Origin: Massilia sp. BSC265 | Lineage (GTDB): Bacteria > Pseudomonadota > Gammaproteobacteria > Burkholderiales > Burkholderiaceae_D | NCBI RefSeq assembly: GCF_000740675.1 | Contig: NZ_JPXI01000035.1 | Span: 1 to 64,000 of the forward strand | DNA: 64,000 bases | Direction: 5' to 3' | Part shown: piece by piece, positions 9,927-18,866 of the stretch | How the letters are laid out: each line of letters begins with the position of its first letter | Position numbering within the stretch: the first letter of the stretch is position 1 | Notes under the pieces: generated by a model | The model's database searches: none | Told to the model about the DNA's origin: nothing | What the model saw: the letters and a program-made list of their open reading frames with translations, nothing else | Made by a program: the position numbers and the translations under genes

Positions 9927-10524
9927 TCCGCCGAGCTTTGCCAGCCGCGATCCGCTCGATCCGCAGTTCTGGGACGAGCGTTTTGCCAGATCGTTTACTC
10001 CCTGGGACCGCGGCGGCGTGCCGCAGGCCGTGTGCGACTTCGTGGCGCGCAGCCCGGCGCCGCTCCGGACCCTGATTCCCGGCTGCGGCAGTGCCTACGA
10101 ACTGGTCTATCTGAGCGAAGCCGGCTGGGATGCGTTCGCGATCGATTTCGCGCCGGAGGCGGTAGCGCGCGGCAAGGCGCTGGCGGGGCAGTGGGGTGAA
10201 CGCGTCGTGGAGGCGGATTTCTTTGCATGGGAACCACCGCAATCGCTCGAATTCATCTACGAATGCGCCTTCCTGTGCGCCTTGCCGCCCGCCATGCGGC
10301 CACGGCTTGCGGCGCGCTGGGCGGAGCTGCTTCCGCCGGGTGGCCGGCTGGGCGGCTTCTTCTTTTTTGACCAAACGGTAAAAGGTCCGCCCTTCGGGAT
10401 CGACAGGGCAGGGCTGGACGCCTTGCTGGCGCCGACCTTCGACCTCGTCGAGGATGCGCCAGTCGCCGACTCGATTCCGATCTTCGCTGGCAAGGAACGC
10501 TGGATGGTCTGGCAGCGCCGTTAA
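9916..10524 (+). CDS. TPMT-family SAM-dependent methyltransferase
   Basis: Protein of 202 residues resembling thiopurine/thiol S-methyltransferases. It opens with [20 protein letters not shown], then has the SAM loop [20 protein letters not shown] (about residues 52-71) and the acidic motif [14 protein letters not shown]. The true substrate cannot be read from sequence; bacterial members act on thiols, metalloids or halides. It overlaps ubiB by 11 bases, so it is co-transcribed, but no known ubiquinone step requires it. Confidence 0.85.
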   Translation: MAADPPSFASRDPLDPQFWDERFARSFTPWDRGGVPQAVCDFVARSPAPLRTLIPGCGSAYELVYLSEAGWDAFAIDFAPEAVARGKALAGQWGERVVEADFFAWEPPQSLEFIYECAFLCALPPAMRPRLAARWAELLPPGGRLGGFFFFDQTVKGPPFGIDRAGLDALLAPTFDLVEDAPVADSIPIFAGKERWMVWQRR

Positions 10525-10537
10525 GCATACCGTGTGC

Positions 10538-10646
10538 CGTAGGGTGGGCGGGTTCCCCGTCCACGCGGTGATAGCGATGAGGTGATCCGCTGCGGCCGTG
10601 CTGGCGCCGGTTGAACGCGTGGGCAGGAAAACCTGCCCACCCTACG
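10538..10646. repeat. Intergenic repeat with CGTAGGGTGGGC inverted ends (copy 1)
   Basis: It begins CGTAGGGTGGGCGGG and ends CCTGCCCACCCTACG, so its outer ends are inverted copies, with CCACGCGG and CGCGTGGG inside them. Related copies lie at 25261-25383 and 51456-51606. It contains no gene. Confidence 0.75.
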
Positions 10647-10651
10647 ACAGA

Positions 10652-10679
10652 CAAAAGAAAAGCCCGCATAGGCGGGCTT
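10652..10679 (-). terminator. Rho-independent terminator reading leftward
   Basis: AAGCCCGC and GCGGGCTT pair around a 4-base loop. The U-rich tail (complement of CAAAAGAAAA) is on the minus strand. It would end the candidate small RNA and could also stop rightward read-through from ubiB. Confidence 0.75.
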
Positions 10680-10831
10680 CATAAGTACAGCGTTCTTTTA
10701 CGGACCAGCGGCGGTGCAGCACCGCGCAAAATCTTCTGTTTCTTCTTAACTGTGGGCAGCAAGGCTTGCCTGTTGCCATCATGTTCTTAAGAAAGATGCT
10801 ATTTAATCACCCGAGCCTGTTCTTGAGCAAA
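10652..10831 (-). ncRNA. Candidate minus-strand structured small RNA
   Basis: No protein gene fits the roughly 300 bases after the repeat. On the minus strand there is a TATACT -10 box (10843-10838) and, about 150 bases on, a strong terminator. Between them the sequence folds well: TTCTTAA/TTAAGAA enclose an internal loop and a GC-rich hairpin with the loop side GGCAACAGGC...GCCTTGCTGCC, and GCGGTG/CACCGC forms a second hairpin. The size (about 175 nt) and long bulged hairpin recall 6S RNA, but I see no diagnostic 6S sequence, so the family is unassigned. No convincing -35 is present. Confidence 0.4.
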
Positions 10832-10937
10832 CGAAACAGTATAAGACGATGACGAAAAACAACACCTGCGGTGACAGCCGGGGCTGCCCTGGGCCGCCGA
10901 CTGCGGCCTGGATAGGCAACGCCTCCCGTAAAAGCTT

Positions 10938-10943
10938 TATAAT
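10938..10943 (+). promoter_or_regulatory. -10 box upstream of the fmdB-type gene
   Basis: A perfect TATAAT lies 33 bases before the ATG at 10976. It probably drives the fmdB-type, DUF502 and aspS genes. Confidence 0.45.
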
Positions 10944-10975
10944 TCAGGGTTTTGAAGATTTTTGCGGAGTCAAAG

Positions 10976-11284
10976 ATGCCGATTTACGCCTACCGCTGCG
11001 ATGAATGCGGTTTTACCAAAGATGTACTGCAAAAAATTTCTGACCCGGTGCTGACGGTCTGCCCGTCGTGCAGCAAGGAAGCCTTCAAAAAACAGGTGAC
11101 CGCTGCCGGCTTCCAGCTCAAGGGCACGGGTTGGTACGTGACCGATTTCCGTGGCGGCACCGCGCCGGCGACCGGTACGGCCAGCGGCACTGCGGCCCCG
11201 GCTGCAACCTCGTCCGACAGCGGCAGCAGTGCGGCCAGCACGCCGGCCCCGGCGGCGGCAGGCGGCGACAAGAGCAGTACTTGA
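10976..11284 (+). CDS. FmdB-family zinc ribbon protein
   Basis: Small protein of 102 residues. The start at MPIYAYRC is fixed by a GGAG ribosome site seven bases upstream. The zinc ribbon has two CxxC knuckles (YRCDECG near residue 9 and CPSCS near residue 36). The C-terminal third is a low-complexity Ala/Thr/Ser/Gly tail (residues 65-100), longer than in minimal FmdB proteins. The function of the family is unsettled; the name comes from a regulator of formamidase/acetamidase genes. It commonly precedes a DUF502 gene and aspS in Burkholderiales, as here. Confidence 0.9.
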   Translation: MPIYAYRCDECGFTKDVLQKISDPVLTVCPSCSKEAFKKQVTAAGFQLKGTGWYVTDFRGGTAPATGTASGTAAPAATSSDSGSSAASTPAPAAAGGDKSST

Positions 11285-11345
11285 GTACTCGACAAGTAAA
11301 AGCTGCGGCCGAAGGCCGCAGCCCGAACAAGAACAAGAGAACGTG

Positions 11346-11933
11346 ATGCGCAAATATTTCCTGACCGGTCTGCTGGTGCTGGTGCCCTTGGTGATCACCG
11401 CCTGGGTGCTGAGCATGATCATCAGCACCCTGGACCAGTCGCTGCTGTTCGTGCCGGAAGCCTGGCAGCCGCGCAACATGTTCGGCATGGACGTGCCTGG
11501 CTTCGGCGCGGTCCTGACGCTCGCCATCGTCTTCCTCACCGGCCTGCTGACGAATAACCTGGTCGGTAGGTATATCGTGCGCGTGGGCGACCGCGTGATG
11601 AAGCGCATCCCGGTGGTCAGCTCGCTGTACGGCAGCGTCAAGCAGGTCTCGGACACGCTGTTCTCGTCCTCGGGCAACGCGTTCCGCACACCGGTGCTGA
11701 TCCCGTACCCGCACGCGGATTCCTATACCATCGCATTCCTGACCGGCGTGCCGGGCGGCGACGTGAAGAACCACCTGGTGGGCGACTACGTGAGCGTGTA
11801 CGTGCCGACCACCCCGAACCCGACCTCGGGCTTCTTCCTGATGATGGAGCGCAGCAAGGTCGTGGAACTGAACATGTCCGTGGACGCGGCCCTGAAGCAC
11901 ATCGTCTCGATGGGCGTCGTCGCTCCGGAATAA
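11346..11933 (+). CDS. DUF502 inner-membrane protein
   Basis: Protein of 195 residues. The first membrane helix is FLTGLLVLVPLVITAWVLSM (residues 4-23), and a second spans GAVLTLAIVFLTGLLTNNLV (about 56-75). The motif RIPVVSSLYGSVKQVSDTLF and the C-terminal PTTPNPTSGFFLMM are family signatures. Function is unknown in bacteria. It sits between the zinc-ribbon gene and aspS. Confidence 0.9.
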   Translation: MRKYFLTGLLVLVPLVITAWVLSMIISTLDQSLLFVPEAWQPRNMFGMDVPGFGAVLTLAIVFLTGLLTNNLVGRYIVRVGDRVMKRIPVVSSLYGSVKQVSDTLFSSSGNAFRTPVLIPYPHADSYTIAFLTGVPGGDVKNHLVGDYVSVYVPTTPNPTSGFFLMMERSKVVELNMSVDAALKHIVSMGVVAPE

Positions 11934-12017
11934 AAAAGAACAACGCAGCAAGCAAAGAACAGGGGCCGGCGCATGCGACGGCGGCCTAACCGAATCAACC
12001 AACCTGGAACGAAAACT

Positions 12018-13820
12018 ATGTCCTCCATGCGTACTCACTACTGCGGCCTCGTCACCGAGGAACTGCTGGGCCAAACCGTCAGCCTGTGCGGCTGGGTGCA
12101 CCGTCGCCGCGACCACGGCGGCGTGATCTTCATCGACCTGCGCGACCGCGAAGGCCTGGTGCAGGTGGTCTGCCATCCGGATAACGCCGAGGTGTTCAAG
12201 GCCGCGGAGCACGTGCGCAACGAGTACTGCCTGCGTATCACCGGCACGGTGGTGAACCGCCTGGAAGGCACCGCCAACGCCAACCTGAAGTCGGGCAAGA
12301 TTGAGATCAACACCACCAACCTGGAAGTGCTGAACGCTTCGGTGCCGGTGCCTTTCCAGCTGGACGACGACAACCTGTCGGAAACCACCCGCCTGACCCA
12401 CCGCGTGCTCGACCTGCGCCGCCAGCAGATGCAGCACAACCTGCGCCTGCGCTACAAGGTGTCGATGGAAGTGCGCAAGTACCTGGACAACCTGGGCTTC
12501 ATCGACATCGAGACCCCGATGCTGACCAAGTCGACCCCGGAAGGCGCACGCGACTACCTGGTGCCGTCGCGCGTCAACCCGGGCAACTTCTTCGCGCTGC
12601 CGCAGTCGCCGCAGCTGTTCAAGCAGCTCTTGATGGTCGCCAACTTCGACCGCTACTACCAGATCACCAAGTGTTTCCGCGACGAAGACCTGCGCGCCGA
12701 CCGCCAGCCGGAATTCACCCAGATCGACTGCGAAACCTCGTTCCTGACCGAACAGGAAATCCGTGACCTGTTCGAAGACATGATGCGCGTCGTCTTCAAG
12801 AACGCAGCCGGCATCGACCTGCCGAACCCGTTCCCGGTGATGGACTTCGCCACCGCCATGGGCTCCTACGGTTCGGACAAGCCGGACATGCGCGTCAAGC
12901 TGCAGTTCACCGAACTGACCGAGCTGATGAAGTCGGTCGAGTTCAAGGTGTTTAATTCCGCCGCGAACATGGCCGGCGGCCGCGTGGTCGGCCTGCGCGT
13001 GCCGCAGGGCGGTTCGATGCCGCGTTCGGAAATCGACGCCTACACCCAGTTCGTCGCCATCTACGGCGCCAAGGGCCTGGCCTATATCAAGGTCAACGAG
13101 AAGGCCAAGGGCCGTGAGGGCCTGCAGTCGCCGATCGTCAAGAACATCTCGGACGAAGTCCTGTCCCAGATCCTGGAACTGACCGGCGCCGAAGACGGCG
13201 ACCTGATCTTCTTCGGTGCGGACAAGGCCAAGGTCGTCAACGACTCGATGGGCGCGCTGCGCGTGAAGATCGGCCACTCGGAATTCGGCAAGAAGGCCGG
13301 CCTGTTCGACGACGTCTGGGCGCCGCTGTGGGTCATCGACTTCCCGATGTTCGAGTACGACGAAGACGGCGACCGCTGGAACGCCACCCACCACCCGTTC
13401 ACCGCGCCGAAGGATGGCCACGAGGACATGCTCGAGACCAACCCGGGCGCTTGCGTCGCCAAGGCCTACGACATGGTCCTGAACGGCTGGGAACTGGGCG
13501 GCGGCTCGATCCGTATCCACCGCGAAGACGTGCAGAGCAAGGTGTTCCGCGCCCTGAAGATCGACGCCGAAGAAGCCCAGCTGAAGTTCGGCTTCCTGCT
13601 CGACGCCCTGCAGTACGGCGCGCCGCCGCACGGTGGCCTGGCCTTCGGCCTGGACCGCCTCATCACCCTGATGACCGGTTCGGAATCGATCCGCGACGTG
13701 ATCGCCTTCCCGAAGACCCAGCGTGCGCAGGACCTGCTCACCAACGCGCCTTCGGAAGTCGACGAGAAGCAGCTCAAGGAACTGCATATCCGCCTGCGTA
13801 ACGAGCCGAAGGTCGCTTAA
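12018..13820 (+). CDS. aspS: Aspartyl-tRNA synthetase
   Basis: Class II synthetase of 600 residues that charges tRNA(Asp). The N-terminal OB fold is visible ([20 protein letters not shown]). Then come motif 1 ([19 protein letters not shown]), motif 2 ([18 protein letters not shown]), a bacterial GAD insertion in the middle third, and motif 3 ([16 protein letters not shown]). I took the ATG at 12018 ([10 protein letters not shown]) over an upstream in-frame ATG because family members begin here. Whether it also charges tRNA(Asn) depends on whether the genome has AsnRS, which this window cannot show. Confidence 0.97.
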   Translation: MSSMRTHYCGLVTEELLGQTVSLCGWVHRRRDHGGVIFIDLRDREGLVQVVCHPDNAEVFKAAEHVRNEYCLRITGTVVNRLEGTANANLKSGKIEINTTNLEVLNASVPVPFQLDDDNLSETTRLTHRVLDLRRQQMQHNLRLRYKVSMEVRKYLDNLGFIDIETPMLTKSTPEGARDYLVPSRVNPGNFFALPQSPQLFKQLLMVANFDRYYQITKCFRDEDLRADRQPEFTQIDCETSFLTEQEIRDLFEDMMRVVFKNAAGIDLPNPFPVMDFATAMGSYGSDKPDMRVKLQFTELTELMKSVEFKVFNSAANMAGGRVVGLRVPQGGSMPRSEIDAYTQFVAIYGAKGLAYIKVNEKAKGREGLQSPIVKNISDEVLSQILELTGAEDGDLIFFGADKAKVVNDSMGALRVKIGHSEFGKKAGLFDDVWAPLWVIDFPMFEYDEDGDRWNATHHPFTAPKDGHEDMLETNPGACVAKAYDMVLNGWELGGGSIRIHREDVQSKVFRALKIDAEEAQLKFGFLLDALQYGAPPHGGLAFGLDRLITLMTGSESIRDVIAFPKTQRAQDLLTNAPSEVDEKQLKELHIRLRNEPKVA

Positions 13821-13829
13821 ATCGCATGG

Positions 13830-13850
13830 ATGGCCGGCATTGCCGGCCAT
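13830..13850. terminator. Hairpin after aspS
   Basis: ATGGCCGGC and GCCGGCCAT form a perfect 9-bp stem with a 3-base loop ten bases after the stop codon. No T-run follows, so it may only slow polymerase or protect the mRNA end. Confidence 0.45.
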
Positions 13851-13911
13851 GCCTCCAGCCAACGCGGGCCTGGCCATATAATGGCTGCGCCCGCGTTTGT
13901 TTTATCTGCCC

Positions 13912-14370
13912 ATGCCCCACAAGATCCCCGAATCGGTCCTGGTCGTCATCCATACCTCCGACATGGAGGTGCTGCTCATCGAGCGCGCCGACCGCCCGGG
14001 TTTCTGGCAATCCGTCACCGGCTCGCTCGATGCCCACGACGAACCCCTGATCCAGGCCGCCACCCGCGAACTGTTCGAGGAAACCGGCATCATGGCCGAC
14101 GGACAGCGGATCCGCCTGCACGACTGGCAGCTCTCCAACATCTACGAAATCTACCCGGTCTGGCGTCACCGCTACGCTCCCGGCGTCACCCACAATACCG
14201 AGCACGTGTTCTCGGTCTGCGTCCCGCGCGACATCGCCGTGATCCTCAGTCCGCGCGAGCACACGCAATACGCGTGGTTGCCTTACCTTGAGGCAGCGGA
14301 CCGCTGCTTCTCATCCTCGAACGCCGAGGCCATCCTGCAGCTGCCCCGTCAGGTCCATTCCGCTGAGTAA
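13912..14370 (+). CDS. nudB: Dihydroneopterin triphosphate/dATP pyrophosphohydrolase NudB
   Basis: Nudix hydrolase of 152 residues. The Nudix box is GSLDAHDEPLIQAATRELFE followed by ETGI (about residues 38-61), with one extra residue between the first Gly and Glu compared with the textbook pattern. The stretch GFWQSVTGS before the box and the partner aspS are typical of NudB, which removes pyrophosphate from dihydroneopterin triphosphate in folate synthesis. The start at MPHKIPESV is preferred over an in-frame ATG 15 bases upstream. A TATAAT-like box lies shortly before it. Confidence 0.88.
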   Translation: MPHKIPESVLVVIHTSDMEVLLIERADRPGFWQSVTGSLDAHDEPLIQAATRELFEETGIMADGQRIRLHDWQLSNIYEIYPVWRHRYAPGVTHNTEHVFSVCVPRDIAVILSPREHTQYAWLPYLEAADRCFSSSNAEAILQLPRQVHSAE

Positions 14371-14485
14371 TTTTTGTGAACTATCCCCCATGCATAGGGG
14401 AATTGTTAATTTCCGCGGGAAAATAAACTGTCGTGATAGCACAACAGCTACCGAATTTTTTTTCGTGCACAGTTATTCACTTCCT

Positions 14486-14497
14486 TGACAACTGTCA
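14486..14497. promoter_or_regulatory. Palindrome TGACA-AC-TGTCA, candidate operator
   Basis: This is the same 12-base palindrome (opposite-strand reading) as at 1716-1727 beside the sigma-54 activator gene. It lies about 250 bases upstream of the small gene at 14735. Confidence 0.45.
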
Positions 14498-14639
14498 GCT
14501 CATTAGCGCGCATTTGATGCTAATTTGCTCTCATAAACTGTTGTTTTTGCGGATATTGCTGAGTTTTTCGAGATGATTTTGGTAATTAATTTACCGAAGG
14601 AAATTAGTATTTTTCTCATTTGCACGATAGATTCGTCGT

Positions 14640-14668
14640 TTGACAGTCGTCAATCTCTAGCATATCGT
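14640..14668 (+). promoter_or_regulatory. Sigma-70 promoter of the 66-residue protein gene
   Basis: A perfect TTGACA (14640-14645), 17-base spacer and TATCGT (14663-14668) give a leader of about 60 bases. The -35 box overlaps the near-palindrome TGACAGTCGTCA, so a bound regulator could block it. Confidence 0.55.
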
Positions 14669-14734
14669 CGATGAGGTCGCTTGTAACAATTTTCGCGACG
14701 CAACTCTAACCAGATAGATCTACAGGGAGAAAAC

Positions 14735-14935
14735 ATGGACCTCGAACTGAAGAACGACAATAAGGTAAAAGAGATCAGCATCGGCAACGGCTGCATCCAG
14801 ATCGACCTGTTGTCCGGCTTGCGGTTGTCCGGGCCTCTGGTGTCGAACGACGAAGTGTCCCGAGCATCGACGCGTCCGCGCCGGATGATCGTGAGCGGCC
14901 ACGAAGCCGTGTCCAACCAGATGGCCTTTGTCTGA
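14735..14935 (+). CDS. Small protein of unknown function (66 residues)
   Basis: The start follows a good CAGGGAG ribosome site. The N-terminal half (MDLELKNDNKVKEISIGNGC) is acidic and β-like; the C-terminal half is basic (STRPRRMIVSGHEAV). There is no signal peptide, membrane segment or recognised domain. Its elaborate AT-rich upstream region with a strong -35 box supports it being a real regulated gene. Confidence 0.6.
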   Translation: MDLELKNDNKVKEISIGNGCIQIDLLSGLRLSGPLVSNDEVSRASTRPRRMIVSGHEAVSNQMAFV

Positions 14936-15030
14936 ACACAGCGGGCTGGCCCCGCGAACAGATCACCCGGCAGCGCACAATAGGGCCTCGTTCCACGAGG
15001 ACAACCGCCCGATGCGGTTAGAATGTTCCC

Positions 15031-15858
15031 ATGAAAATTCGTGTGGCTACCTACAACATTCACAAGGGCGTCTCGTCATTGCGTAGTACGCCCCGGGTGA
15101 TCGCTCTCAAGAAAGCAATTGCGGAATTCAACGCCGATATCGTCTTCCTGCAGGAGGTGCAGGGGCGGCACGACCGCTTCCAGGCACGCTACGGCAAGGA
15201 AGACCATGCGCACCGGCACTGGCCCGAAACCGCGCAGTACGACTACTTCAAGAACGAGAAGCACCACAGTGCCTATGGCATGAATGCCGTGTACGACCAT
15301 GGCCACCACGGCAATGCGCTGCTGAGTGCCTTCCCGATCGAGAATTCGCACAACCACGACGTGTCCGACCATGCCTACGAACAGCGTGGCATCCTGCACT
15401 GCGTGCTGAACACGCAGGCCGGCAAAGTCCACTGCTACGTGGTGCACCTGGGCCTGTTCGAAGGCAGCCGTGGACGCCAGGCCGACGCCCTGATCGAGCA
15501 CGTCAATGCTTCATCGCATGGGGAGCCGGTCATCATCGCCGGCGACTTCAACGACTGGCGTAACACCCTTAGCGACCGCCTGCGCAACGCGCTCGGCGTC
15601 AAGGAGGTATTCGACGAACTCGGACCGCATTCGCCGCTGGGCGACATGGTGCGCAGCTGGGCCGGCCGCCAGCCGCCCCCGCGCCGCCAGCCGCGCCTGG
15701 CGCCGGCGCGCACCTTTCCGGCCATGCTGCCCTGGTTCCGCCTCGACCGCATCTACGTACGCGGTTTCAAGGTGGACAACGCGCAGGTGATGCACGGCCC
15801 GCTGTGGGCCAGGCTGTCCGACCACGCACCGATCGTGGCGGAACTTCAGCTCGCCTAG
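15031..15858 (+). CDS. Endonuclease/exonuclease/phosphatase (EEP) family hydrolase
   Basis: Protein of 275 residues with the EEP metal-binding fold. Landmarks are VATYNIHKGV at the start, IVFLQEVQGRHDRF (catalytic Glu), GDFNDW (Asp/Asn pair), RLDRIYV and the terminal SDHAPIVAEL (Asp-His). It precedes clsB by 15 bases, as ybhP precedes clsB in enterobacteria, so a role in phospholipid metabolism is plausible. No signal peptide is present. Confidence 0.9.
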   Translation: MKIRVATYNIHKGVSSLRSTPRVIALKKAIAEFNADIVFLQEVQGRHDRFQARYGKEDHAHRHWPETAQYDYFKNEKHHSAYGMNAVYDHGHHGNALLSAFPIENSHNHDVSDHAYEQRGILHCVLNTQAGKVHCYVVHLGLFEGSRGRQADALIEHVNASSHGEPVIIAGDFNDWRNTLSDRLRNALGVKEVFDELGPHSPLGDMVRSWAGRQPPPRRQPRLAPARTFPAMLPWFRLDRIYVRGFKVDNAQVMHGPLWARLSDHAPIVAELQLA

Positions 15859-15872
15859 CATCCTTGCAGGCC

Positions 15873-17033
15873 ATGCGCCACGTCAGCTTCATCGACAACA
15901 ACGACGTCACCCTCCTGGAAAGCGGCATCGCCTACTTCCCGGCGCTGATCGCGGCGCTGGATGCGGCGCAGTACGAGGTCTTCTTCGAAACCTATATCTT
16001 CGGCGAGGACGACACCGCCCAAGCCGTGCGGGACGCCTTGATGCGTGCCGCGCGGCGCGGGGTCAAGGTGCGGGTCTTGGTGGACTGGATCGGCACCGAG
16101 CACCTCCCCGCCAAGCGCCTCGGCGCCGCCTTCGCGGAAGCAGGCGTCCAGTACCGCGTGTTCAATCCCTGGTGCCGGCGCGGCATCGCGCGTTCGCACC
16201 GCAAGATCGCCGTCGTGGACCGCGAAGTCGCCTTCGTGGGCGGCATCAATATCAACGACGACTGGCAGTGCGACCACGCCGACCACCATCGGCTGCCGGC
16301 CCCACGCTGGGATTTCACGGTGCAGGTACGCGGCCCCCTGGTGGCCCAGATCCATGACGAGGCCCAGGGGCAATGGCTGCGCGCCGGCCGACTCAAGATC
16401 CGGCAGCGCATCGAGCTGTTCAGGGAAATGCGCAGGGAGCCGCCGGAGTCGTGCGCGCACCCGGCGCGCGCCGCTTTCGTGGTGCGCGACAACCTGCGCA
16501 ACCGTTCCACGATCCAGCGTGCCTACCTGCAGGCGCTGGGCCGCGCCAGGCACAGCGTGCTGCTGGCCACGCCGTATTTCGCCCCGGGACGCAAGTTCCG
16601 CAAGGCGCTGGCCCACGCGGCGCGGCGCGGCGTGCAGGTGACCCTGCTCATCGGGGTAGGGGAGTTCCGCATCCAGGACATGGTGGCCCATTCCTTCTAT
16701 CCGAAGCTGCTGGCCGACGGCATCCGGGTGGTGGAATACCGCAAGACCCAGCTGCATGCCAAGGTGGCGGTGGTCGACGACGACTGGGCCACGGTCGGAT
16801 CGAGCAACTGCGACGGCCTGTCGCTGTTCCTGAACCAGGAAGCCAACGTCGTCGTACTGGACGAGAAGTTTGCTGCTACCATGCGCGCCCACATCGAGCG
16901 CGGCATCGCCGATGGCGTGCCGGTGCGCGCCGAGGAATTCGCGCACATCGGCTGGTTCAAGCGTGCGAGCTATGGAGCAGCCTACTTGATGTATAAACTG
17001 GCCATGCGGATCTTCGCGATCGGCTATGCATGA
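15873..17033 (+). CDS. clsB: Cardiolipin synthase B (phospholipase D superfamily)
   Basis: Protein of 386 residues with two HKD motifs: SHRKIAVVDREVAFVGGINI (about residues 110-130) and LHAKVAVVDDDWATVGSSN (about 295-315). It lacks long N-terminal membrane helices, as expected for ClsB rather than ClsA. It makes cardiolipin from phosphatidylglycerol and a second phospholipid or glycerol donor. The start MRHVSFIDNN is chosen by homology; a longer frame begins 69 bases upstream inside the EEP gene. Confidence 0.9.
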   Translation: MRHVSFIDNNDVTLLESGIAYFPALIAALDAAQYEVFFETYIFGEDDTAQAVRDALMRAARRGVKVRVLVDWIGTEHLPAKRLGAAFAEAGVQYRVFNPWCRRGIARSHRKIAVVDREVAFVGGININDDWQCDHADHHRLPAPRWDFTVQVRGPLVAQIHDEAQGQWLRAGRLKIRQRIELFREMRREPPESCAHPARAAFVVRDNLRNRSTIQRAYLQALGRARHSVLLATPYFAPGRKFRKALAHAARRGVQVTLLIGVGEFRIQDMVAHSFYPKLLADGIRVVEYRKTQLHAKVAVVDDDWATVGSSNCDGLSLFLNQEANVVVLDEKFAATMRAHIERGIADGVPVRAEEFAHIGWFKRASYGAAYLMYKLAMRIFAIGYA

Positions 17034-17045
17034 ATGGATCGGATT

Positions 17046-17429
17046 ATGGAAGACAACAACGTACGCATCGATAAATGGCTGTGGGCGGCGCGCTTTTTTA
17101 AAACGCGTTCGATGGCGGCCGACGCGGTCGACCGCGGCCGCGTGCGCATCGGCGGCGAGCCGGTCAAGCCGGCGCGCAACGTCAAGGTAAACGACAGGAT
17201 TTTCATCGACAACGGCTCGGACCGCTGGGAAGTGATCGTGGCCGCCATTTCGGGAACGCGCGGCCCGGCGCCGGTCGCCCGCACCCTGTATTTCGAGACC
17301 GACGAGAGCATCGCCAAGCGCGAGAACGACAAAACGGCGCGCCGCCTGTTCCCCGAGCCAAGCATGGACATCAAGGGCCGGCCGACCAAGCGCGACCGGC
17401 GCGCCATGACGCGCATCGGCGAGGAATAG
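17046..17429 (+). CDS. S4-domain RNA-binding protein, Hsp15 type
   Basis: Basic protein of 127 residues. The S4 domain occupies the first 60 residues (VRIDKWLWAARFFKTRSMA; GRVRIGGEPVKPARNVKVND), and a basic tail (GRPTKRDRRAMTRI) follows. This is the Hsp15/HslR layout; the E. coli protein binds stalled 50S subunits carrying peptidyl-tRNA. It begins 12 bases after clsB. An in-frame ATG at 17034, abutting the clsB stop, is possible. Confidence 0.87.
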   Translation: MEDNNVRIDKWLWAARFFKTRSMAADAVDRGRVRIGGEPVKPARNVKVNDRIFIDNGSDRWEVIVAAISGTRGPAPVARTLYFETDESIAKRENDKTARRLFPEPSMDIKGRPTKRDRRAMTRIGEE

Positions 17430-17574
17430 GGCAGAAACATTTGTGCAGGCAAATCTCGGCCTTCTTTGCTCCGGGGAATGTAGAATGCGATGTCCCGGCC
17501 GCAAGGATCGCTGAGGCGCATGAGAATGCGCGAAGCGGCTTGGCGGTCTCCGCCAACCTCTTCATGTTATTTCC

Positions 17575-18819
17575 ATGCAGACTGCTGTTCCACTGGTGAC
17601 CAACGATGCCGTCGTGCTCGGCATCCTCGCAACGATCCTCGGCCTCGTGTTCTGGTCCGCTTCGCGGCCCGACGGCTTCTGGAAGAAGTTCTATACCTAC
17701 GTCCCGGCCCTGCTGCTGTGCTACCTGGTCCCGGCCATCCTGAACACCCTGGGCGTCATCGACGGTAGCCTGTCGAAGCTGTACCCGGTGGCGCGCGACT
17801 ACCTGCTGCCGAGCGCGCTGGTGCTGCTCTGTATCGCCATCGACTTCGGCGCCATCGTCCGGCTCGGCCCGAAGGCGATCATCATGTTCCTGACCGGTAC
17901 CGCGGGCATCATGCTCGGCGCAGTCGCCTCGTTCGAGATCATGCGGGTGATTCACCCCGAGACGGTTGCGGGCGAAACCTGGCGTGGCATGACCACGATT
18001 ACCGGCGCCTGGATCGGCGGCGGCGCCAACCAGGCCGCCATGAAGGAAGTGTTCGAGGTCGAGGCCAATGTGTTCGGCCAGTTCGTCGCGGTCGACGTGC
18101 TGGTGGCCAACGTGTGGACGGCCGTGCTGCTGTTCATGACGGGGCGCGCCCAGGCTTTTGACCGCTGGACCGGCGCCGACCTGAGCGCCATCAATGCCCT
18201 CAAGGCGCGCATCGAGACCTTCCAGGCCGAGCATGCACGCGTGCCGACCCTGGCCGACATCATGGTCATCCTGGCCGTGGGCCTGGGCGTCACCGGCCTG
18301 TCGCATGCCCTGACCGGCCCGACCGTGGGTTGGATCGCCGGCCTGCCGCAGGAATGGCGGCTGCAGGACTACAGCCTGACCTCGTCCTTCTTCTGGATCG
18401 TGGTGTTTGCGACCACCTTCGGCCTGCTGCTCAGTTTCACGAAAGCGCGCGGCCTGGAAGGCGCCGGGGCATCGAAGATCGGTTCGGCCATGCTGTACTT
18501 CCTGGTGGCGACCATCGGCATGCAGATGGACCTGAATGCGCTGCTCGACCGCCCATGGCTGTTCCTGCTGGGCCTGATCTGGATCGCGGTGCACGGCGGC
18601 CTGCTGCTCCTGGTGGCGAAGCTGATCCGCGCGCCGCTGTTCTTCCTCGCGGTCGGCTCGATGGCCAACGTCGGCGGCGCCGCCTCGGCGCCGGTGGTGG
18701 CCAGCGCCTTCCACCCGGCGCTGGCGCCGGTCGGCGTGCTGCTGGCGGTGCTCGGCTATGCCCTCGGCACCTATGGCGCCTATATCACGGGTCTGGTGCT
18801 GCGCATGCTGGCGACCTAG
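17575..18819 (+). CDS. DUF819-family integral membrane protein
   Basis: Protein of 414 residues with about ten to twelve hydrophobic segments, from VVLGILATILGLVFWSASR at the N-terminus to VGVLLAVLGYALGTYGAYI at the C-terminus. The paired motifs ITGAWIGGGANQAAMKEVF (about residue 140) and GSMANVGGAASAPVVASAF (about 360) mark the DUF819/YjcL family, which has a transporter-like inverted repeat. The substrate is unknown. No partner gene is obvious. Confidence 0.88.
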   Translation: MQTAVPLVTNDAVVLGILATILGLVFWSASRPDGFWKKFYTYVPALLLCYLVPAILNTLGVIDGSLSKLYPVARDYLLPSALVLLCIAIDFGAIVRLGPKAIIMFLTGTAGIMLGAVASFEIMRVIHPETVAGETWRGMTTITGAWIGGGANQAAMKEVFEVEANVFGQFVAVDVLVANVWTAVLLFMTGRAQAFDRWTGADLSAINALKARIETFQAEHARVPTLADIMVILAVGLGVTGLSHALTGPTVGWIAGLPQEWRLQDYSLTSSFFWIVVFATTFGLLLSFTKARGLEGAGASKIGSAMLYFLVATIGMQMDLNALLDRPWLFLLGLIWIAVHGGLLLLVAKLIRAPLFFLAVGSMANVGGAASAPVVASAFHPALAPVGVLLAVLGYALGTYGAYITGLVLRMLAT

Positions 18820-18831
18820 TGACATGTCATC

Positions 18832-18866
18832 GGTGCACGGGCTTTGCACAATGCTGCCCGTGCACC
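18832..18866. terminator. Hairpin after the DUF819 gene
   Basis: GGTGCACGGG and CCCGTGCACC form a perfect 10-bp stem with a 15-base loop, starting 13 bases after the stop. No T-run follows. Confidence 0.45.

Larger units (their letters stand above)
14371..14734. other. AT-rich intergenic regulatory stretch
   Basis: These 364 bases are much richer in A/T than the surrounding genes. They hold a TCCCC/GGGGA repeat just after nudB, the palindrome at 14486, a near-palindrome TGACAGTCGTCA at 14641-14652, and a promoter. No gene is seen on either strand. The low GC suggests a complex control region or acquired DNA. Confidence 0.6.

Noticed and set aside
10652-10831. Calling the structured region 6S RNA outright
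   Set aside because: Length and a bulged hairpin fit, but the 5' and 3' ends do not form an evident closing stem and no diagnostic sequence was found. Kept as an unassigned candidate.
11118-13877. 919-codon minus-strand frame opposite aspS
   Set aside because: Low-complexity His/Gln/Val/Asp-rich translation without any recognisable domain; aspS on the other strand is unambiguous.
14381-14410. Terminator after nudB (TCCCC...GGGGA)
   Set aside because: The stem is only five base pairs, with no T-run after it; too weak to call.
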